Source of the DNA: Candidatus Latescibacterota bacterium
GTDB lineage: Bacteria; Krumholzibacteriota; Krumholzibacteriia; WVZY01; JAKEHA01
Direction: 5' to 3'
DNA: 9,251 bases
NCBI GenBank assembly: GCA_022615275.1
Contig: JAKEHA010000123.1
Location: 1-9,251 of the forward strand
Shown piece after piece: positions 5,696 to 9,251 of this stretch. Every line of letters starts with the position of its first letter. Position 1 is the stretch's first letter. Made by a program: the position numbers and the translations under genes. Below the pieces are notes generated by a model, which ran no database searches, was not told the DNA's origin, and was given only the letters and a program-made list of their open reading frames with translations.

Positions 5696-6933
5696 TGCGG
5701 GCACGCGGGCGACGGGCCGTCGGGCGGTCCGAGGTAGTCGTGCATGCCTTCGCGGCAATCCCACCCGTAGTTCTTCCCGCTCTCGATGATATCGATCTCT
5801 TCGTAACTTCCCTGCCCGACGTCGCCCACCCAGATGCGGTCGGTGGTCGTGTCGTGCGAGATGCGCCACGGATTGCGCAAACCCCACGCGAAGATCTCCT
5901 CGCGGAATCCCCAGGTGTTGACCGCGTACGGGTTGTCGGCGGGAATGCCGTAGTACGGAGCGGTGTCGACGTTCTGGTCGATGTCGAGACGGAGGATCTT
6001 CCCGAACACGACCTCGCGATTCTGCGCGTTCTGGTACGGATCGCCGCCCGAGCCTTCGTCGCCGATGGCCAGGTAGAGGAAGCCGTCGTCGTCGAAACAC
6101 ATCCCGCCGCCGTTGTGGTTGCCTTCGCGGTCGTTGAACTCGAGCAGGATCTTCTCGCTCGCCTCGTCGGCGACGTTGGGGTCGCCGCTGACGTGGAAGC
6201 GCGAGAGGCGCGCGCGCCAGGGCGTGCCGCCGGCGAGCGAGTAGTAGACGAAGAAGAACCCGTTGGTCTCGTAGTCGGGATGGAACGCGAGTCCGAGGAG
6301 CCCCATCTCGCCGCAGCACTGCACCGCGATGTTCAGGAACTCCGTCGTGCTCGCCACCGCGGGGTCGTTGGGGAACACGCGAATGATCCCGCCCTGCTGC
6401 ACGACGAAGAGCCGGTCGGTGCCGTCACCGGAGTTCTGGAGATCGACCGGCTGATTGAACGTCAGGTTCGGAAAGGCGTCGGTCAACGTGTAGACACCCC
6501 CCGACTCGCTGAAGCCGCGCAGCTTGGTCGCGTTCACCGAATTCCAGCCGCACGCGAACAACTCGCCGTCTTCGGCCACGCCGAACGACGAGAGTCCGTC
6601 CGGCATGGTGGTGAGAAACTCGTTGCTCGCGGTAGCACCGTCGTAGGAGAGCGCCCAGATGCGTCGCGACGAGTGGTCCGCGTAGACGTACTTGCCGACG
6701 AGCGCGGCGACGGACGGGCCGCGATACACGTAACCGCCCGTGATGGACTGACCCTGCGTGCGATCGTACTCCCAAATCGGGTCCGTGAGCCCGACCGCCG
6801 GCGGTCCGTCTTCGGTGGGCGCCTGCGGGTCGTCGTCGTCGCACGCGAACGCGACCAGCGCGGCGCAGAAAAGCATCGCCGCAATGCGCCTCCACGAGGC
6901 GCTTCGGACGGCGGCTGTCGAATCGAGCTGCAT
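5692..6933 (-). CDS. Lipoprotein PQQ-dependent sugar dehydrogenase homologue with a circularly permuted beta-propeller
   Basis: A 413-residue glucose/sorbosone dehydrogenase (GSDH) family protein; members oxidise sugars or related alcohols with PQQ in the periplasm. Residues 1-31 form a lipoprotein-like signal ending in VAFAC (Cys31), followed by an acidic linker (DDDDP). Residues 48-140 match the C-terminal third of ordinary family members (DPIWEYDRTQG, SITGGYVYRG, KYVYADHSSRRIWAL, SSFGVAEDGELF). Residues 145-413 match the normal N-terminal two thirds (DAFPNLTFNQPVDLQ, DRLFVVQQGG, EMGLLGLAFHP, GNHNGG with His273, GLRNPWR with Arg353 and Arg357, WVGDVGQ, NYGWDCREG). The protein stops at ACPQ, just before the place where the first block would normally follow. 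The whole fold is therefore present once, in rotated order. The conserved Cys pair (393 and 411; 270 and 287 in the neighbour) remains and could pin the new C-terminus. There is a vicinal Cys206-Cys207 pair. The stop overlaps the next gene as ATGA. Family is certain, permutation is read directly, activity is inferred. Confidence 0.9.
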   Translation of the reverse strand: MQLDSTAAVRSASWRRIAAMLFCAALVAFACDDDDPQAPTEDGPPAVGLTDPIWEYDRTQGQSITGGYVYRGPSVAALVGKYVYADHSSRRIWALSYDGATASNEFLTTMPDGLSSFGVAEDGELFACGWNSVNATKLRGFSESGGVYTLTDAFPNLTFNQPVDLQNSGDGTDRLFVVQQGGIIRVFPNDPAVASTTEFLNIAVQCCGEMGLLGLAFHPDYETNGFFFVYYSLAGGTPWRARLSRFHVSGDPNVADEASEKILLEFNDREGNHNGGGMCFDDDGFLYLAIGDEGSGGDPYQNAQNREVVFGKILRLDIDQNVDTAPYYGIPADNPYAVNTWGFREEIFAWGLRNPWRISHDTTTDRIWVGDVGQGSYEEIDIIESGKNYGWDCREGMHDYLGPPDGPSPACPQ

Positions 6934-6941
6934 GGGAACGG

Positions 6942-6947
6942 ACCTCC
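6942..6947 (-). promoter_or_regulatory. Ribosome binding site fixing the start of the permuted dehydrogenase
   Basis: Minus strand GGAGGT, eight bases before the ATG at 6931-6933. It decides the start: the frame is open upstream to 7125, but that extension overlaps the amidotransferase gene and is arginine-rich without any recognisable sequence, whereas the 6933 start puts a signal sequence right at the N-terminus. Confidence 0.75.
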
Positions 6948-6966
6948 AATCGGGGCTCTGCGTGCG

Positions 6967-6995
6967 AGCGTAGCCGACCCGCGCCGCGAAGTAAA
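6967..6995 (-). promoter_or_regulatory. Possible sigma70-like promoter before the PQQ dehydrogenase pair
   Basis: In the 70-base gap the minus strand reads TTTACT (6990-6995), then 17 bases, then TACGCT (6967-6972). The spacing is ideal; the hexamers match the E. coli consensus at four and three positions. Initiation would fall near 6960, leaving a leader of about 27 bases containing the ribosome binding site at 6942-6947. This is the only gap larger than 26 bases between 1238 and the right edge, so it is the natural place for an internal promoter. The call is weak because the host's consensus is unknown. Confidence 0.3.
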
Positions 6996-7003
6996 CCCGC
7001 CGA

Positions 7004-7687
7004 TCACGCGGCCCAGCGATCGAGGATGGTATCGAGGTGCACGTGGGAAGCGGCGAAGGGCGCTTCCGCCGCCACCATCTCCGCGGGCGTCTGGACGTAC
7101 GGGCCCTCGCCCAGGTCCGCGGCACCGTGGCGCAGCATGTCTTCCACGCCCGCGCGCGTCACTTCGAGATGGAATTGGACCCCGAGAGTCTTCCTGCCGA
7201 TCCCAAACATCTGGTGCTCGCACCCGGCACTCTTGGCGAAATGGACGGTGCCCTTCGGCAAATCGAACGTGTCTCCGTGCCAATGAAAGGCGACGAGCTC
7301 CGTGGGAAGGTTCCATTGTGCGCGACCGGGTTGCGCGACTTGAACGGGAAACCAGCCGATCTCCTTGAATCGATTCCGATACACGCGCGCGCCGAGCACG
7401 TTCGCGATCAGCTGGGCGCCCAGACAGATGCCGAGCACGCGCTTTTCCGCTCGCAACGACTCCTCGATCAAACGCTTCTCGTCCGCGAGCCAGGCGAAGC
7501 GCGCGTCGTCGTGCACGCTCATCGGCCCGCCCATCACCACGAGTGAATCGAACGAATCCAGCGCCGGAAACGGTTCGCCGTCGTACACGCGTGTCGAGGC
7601 AAACGAATGCCCGCGCTCGACCACCCAATCGACGATGCGCCCCGGCGTCTCGAACGGCACGTGCTCGATGCAATGAATCCGGTTCAT
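7004..7687 (-). CDS. Class I glutamine amidotransferase (GMP synthase glutaminase-like)
   Basis: A stand-alone 227-residue class I (triad) amidotransferase domain. Family knowledge: such domains hydrolyse glutamine and hand ammonia to a partner, or act as gamma-glutamyl hydrolases. The nucleophile elbow GICLGAQ gives Cys88, and QFHLE gives His173 and Glu175, so the Cys-His-Glu triad is complete. VVMGGPMSVHD (50-60) forms the expected oxyanion-side strand and loop, and HWHGDTFDLP (135-144) matches the GMP-synthase-like subgroup. There is no signal peptide, so it should be cytoplasmic. No synthetase partner lies in the window, so the ammonia acceptor is unknown; a detoxifying or gamma-glutamyl-cleaving role is equally possible. 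The ATG overlaps the DUF547 stop (ATGA at 7684-7687) and is preceded by only a weak purine-rich stretch, suggesting coupling. Seventy bases separate it from the next gene. Confidence 0.9.
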   Translation of the reverse strand: MNRIHCIEHVPFETPGRIVDWVVERGHSFASTRVYDGEPFPALDSFDSLVVMGGPMSVHDDARFAWLADEKRLIEESLRAEKRVLGICLGAQLIANVLGARVYRNRFKEIGWFPVQVAQPGRAQWNLPTELVAFHWHGDTFDLPKGTVHFAKSAGCEHQMFGIGRKTLGVQFHLEVTRAGVEDMLRHGAADLGEGPYVQTPAEMVAAEAPFAASHVHLDTILDRWAA

Positions 7688-8487
7688 TTCTTCTCTTCGT
7701 TGAGCGTCCAATCGTAGTCGAAGTACTTCACGACGTACTTCCCCTCCGCGAGGTATTTCGCGTCTTCGGGCGAGACGTATTTCGACGTGAACGCGGCCAG
7801 CGACTTCTGCTGCGCGACGTGCCCCGGGTTCTCTTTGGTGGCCCCGGGCAGGAAGTCGTCGACGAACCATTCGAAGATGCGCGACGCCCACACTTCGTTG
7901 GCCTCGCGGTCGATGTGAAACTTGGTCAGGTCGGAAAGAAACACGCGCGCCTGGTCGTCGAGCTGGGTGTCCAGCTTCTCGCCTTGATATGGCTCTCTGC
8001 GCAATTTCGGGCACGACATCGCCGCGCACACCAGCGCCATGTGAATGCGCGGTTCCTGGAACTCGACGCGCAGGATCTTGTGCTCGATCTCGTCGAGTGT
8101 CACCTCGCGTCCCAGCGCCTTGAACTTCTTGTGCTCCCAGGCGCCGGGAATCTGCCGGATGCTGTTCGCGGGATACTTGGTCTTTCCGGTCGACGGTTTG
8201 ATGGGATAGTTGTCGATGATAAGCTTCAGCGTGAACGCGTTGTACGCATTGATCCAGAACGCGATGCGGTCCCTTTCGCTCCATGCATCGAAGTCCCGCT
8301 GCGGGATATCGGCCAACGACTGACAGAAAGCGTCGAGATTCTCCCGATCCGACGTGAGCGCGCCGTAATCGACGAGCCCCTCGTCGTCGACGAATCGACT
8401 CAGCGCGTCTGTGTAGGGCACGAGGAGCTGTGAGCCCCTCGCCTCCACGGCCAGCAAGAGCACCATCACGCTTAACAGAATCTTCAT
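7684..8487 (-). CDS. Exported DUF547 domain protein
   Basis: A 267-residue protein of the DUF547 family, whose biochemical role is not established. Recognisable family blocks are AFWINAYNAFTLK (76-88), HMALVCAAMSCPKL (149-162, with two cysteines) and the C-terminal FDYDWTLN (256-263). The N-terminus is a short basic-hydrophobic stretch (residues 1-15) followed by small residues near 16-20, which reads as a signal peptide with a weak cleavage site, so a periplasmic location is likely. The start is fixed by GGAGGAAG eight bases upstream. The first codon overlaps the glycosyltransferase stop as ATGA, and the end overlaps the amidotransferase start in the same way, so the three genes should be translated together. 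Length is normal for the family and the protein appears intact. Confidence 0.9.
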   Translation of the reverse strand: MKILLSVMVLLLAVEARGSQLLVPYTDALSRFVDDEGLVDYGALTSDRENLDAFCQSLADIPQRDFDAWSERDRIAFWINAYNAFTLKLIIDNYPIKPSTGKTKYPANSIRQIPGAWEHKKFKALGREVTLDEIEHKILRVEFQEPRIHMALVCAAMSCPKLRREPYQGEKLDTQLDDQARVFLSDLTKFHIDREANEVWASRIFEWFVDDFLPGATKENPGHVAQQKSLAAFTSKYVSPEDAKYLAEGKYVVKYFDYDWTLNEEKK

Positions 8488-9251
8488 TGTTGCAGCTTCC
8501 TCCGCGTTGTTAGATACCGCGGATAATACACCAGAATCGTCCCGATGATCTTCGTCCCCGCGCGAATCGTGCCGCTTACCGTGCCCGAGATCTTCGAGGT
8601 CCCCACCCGCCGCCGGTAGCGCACCGGGACTTCTATAATTGAGAGCCCCGCGATCACCGCCATGGCGTGCATCTCGACATTCCACCCGAAGGTGCGGTCT
8701 TGCATCCCGAGCGCGTCCAGCGCGTCGCGGCGGATGGCGCGAAACGGGCCCATGTCGGTGGCGCGAACGCCGTAGAGCCCGCGCATGAGCGCGCACGCAA
8801 GGCGATTCCCGAAGCGCTGATTCCACGGGAGCGCCCCGGGCTCCGCGCCCCCCCGCGTGCGCGAACCGATGACCATGTCGGCCTCGCCCGCCGCGATGGG
8901 TGCCAGCAGCGCATGCAAGTCCCCCGGATAATCGGAATGGTCGGCGTCTAGGATAACGACCACGTTGGACGACTGCATGACGCGCGCGATGCCGGCCAGG
9001 CACGCGGCACCGTATCCGGGCGTCGGCTCGTGCACCACGGCAGCACCGTGTGCCCGCGCGACCTCGGCGGTCCTATCGGTGCTACCGTTATCGACCACGA
9101 TGATCTCGTCGACCTGACCGCGTGGTATCTCGTCTAGCACGAGTCCGACCGACGCCTCCTCGTTGCGTGCGGGGATGACGACGGAGACTCGGAGTCTGTC
9201 GGCTCGTGGCTCGCATCGAGGGCTTCCCTCCGCTCTCAGGTCCTCGCTCGC
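8484..9251 (-). CDS. Family 2 glycosyltransferase, DPM/polyprenol-phosphate type, 5' end beyond the window
   Basis: A GT-A fold glycosyltransferase that probably transfers a sugar from a nucleotide-sugar to a lipid or other acceptor at the inner face of the membrane. The frame stays open to the right edge: 255 residues are visible and no ATG, GTG or TTG lies upstream of the GTG at 9138-9140. That GTG is not the real start, because the family-typical N-terminal strand VSVVIPARNEE lies before it (visible residues 22-32). It is followed by VDNGSTDRT (about 54-62), the metal-binding DAD triad (102-104, in ILDADHSDYP), GSRTRGG and FGWNVEM (188-194). The C-terminal VPVRYRRRVGTSK element is typical of dolichyl/polyprenyl-phosphate mannosyl- or glucosyltransferases. 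No C-terminal membrane segments are present, so it would be a soluble or peripheral form. Its TGA overlaps the ATG of the DUF547 gene by four bases. Family is secure; donor and acceptor cannot be told. Confidence 0.9.
   Translation of the reverse strand, partial: ASEDLRAEGSPRCEPRADRLRVSVVIPARNEEASVGLVLDEIPRGQVDEIIVVDNGSTDRTAEVARAHGAAVVHEPTPGYGAACLAGIARVMQSSNVVVILDADHSDYPGDLHALLAPIAAGEADMVIGSRTRGGAEPGALPWNQRFGNRLACALMRGLYGVRATDMGPFRAIRRDALDALGMQDRTFGWNVEMHAMAVIAGLSIIEVPVRYRRRVGTSKISGTVSGTIRAGTKIIGTILVYYPRYLTTRRKLQQ
8496..8503 (-). promoter_or_regulatory. Ribosome binding site of the DUF547 gene
   Basis: Read on the minus strand this is GGAGGAAG, eight bases before the ATG at 8485-8487. It sits inside the last codons of the glycosyltransferase gene. 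This near-perfect Shine-Dalgarno element allows independent re-initiation although the two genes overlap. Confidence 0.7.

Noticed and set aside
5696..6319. N-terminal extension of the conventional dehydrogenase frame
   Set aside because: It is the permuted gene read out of frame; the signal peptide and ATGA overlap place the start at 5695.
5692..6933. The permuted dehydrogenase as a pseudogene or assembly chimera
   Set aside because: One uninterrupted frame with its own Shine-Dalgarno, signal sequence and all propeller blocks present once; a chimera would be unlikely to place a signal in frame before a C-terminal block and end in a clean ATGA overlap. Long reads would still be the decisive test.
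5671..7368. 565-codon plus-strand frame across the permuted dehydrogenase and part of the amidotransferase
   Set aside because: Antisense shadow crossing two genes and their gap, valine/arginine-rich, without a recognisable domain or ribosome binding site.
1..9251. CRISPR arrays, insertion sequences, tRNA or rRNA genes
   Set aside because: No regularly spaced direct repeats, transposase frames, terminal inverted repeats or RNA gene signatures were seen on either strand.

Overview
The window is a G+C-rich bacterial stretch in which every gene I can support lies on the minus strand, so transcription runs from high to low coordinates. A lipoprotein, a second lipoprotein-like signal, exported PQQ-type dehydrogenases and a quinone methyltransferase point to a respiring bacterium with a Gram-negative type envelope. 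The fused ADP-forming acyl-CoA synthetase, DUF547 protein and tandem sugar dehydrogenases would suit an uncultured soil or sediment lineage such as Eisenbacteria, Gemmatimonadota or Myxococcota. That placement is a guess; no rRNA or tRNA is visible.

Layout in transcription order: a family 2 glycosyltransferase cut by the right edge (8484-9251); an exported DUF547 protein (7684-8487); a class I glutamine amidotransferase (7004-7687); a 70-base gap with a good ribosome binding site and a plausible promoter; a lipoprotein-type PQQ sugar dehydrogenase homologue (5692-6933); a second, conventional PQQ sugar dehydrogenase (4526-5695); a UbiE/MenG quinone C-methyltransferase (3819-4529); a low-molecular-weight phosphatase/ArsC-fold protein (3355-3792); a fused alpha-beta ADP-forming acyl-CoA synthetase (1238-3352); a 244-base intergenic region with palindromes and hairpins; and a beta-helix lipoprotein (76-993) followed by a strong hairpin. 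Four junctions are ATGA stop-start overlaps and one has a 2-base gap, so the window probably holds one or two long translationally coupled operons plus a separate lipoprotein gene.

The most striking item is the gene at 5692-6933. Its protein contains the whole sugar dehydrogenase beta-propeller in circularly permuted order: the last third of the normal fold comes first, directly after a lipoprotein signal, and the normal N-terminal part follows. The protein stops where the permuted segment would ordinarily begin. The next gene encodes the same fold in the usual order, giving an internal reference. No segment is missing, and the PQQ-site motifs and a conserved cysteine pair remain, so it looks like a working permuted enzyme and not debris.

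A functional reading (inference): two periplasmic or membrane-anchored dehydrogenases oxidise sugars or related alcohols and may feed electrons to the quinone pool that the neighbouring methyltransferase helps make, while the acyl-CoA synthetase could conserve energy as ATP when acyl-CoA is released as acid. The glycosyltransferase, DUF547 and amidotransferase genes form a tightly coupled upstream module of unknown purpose.
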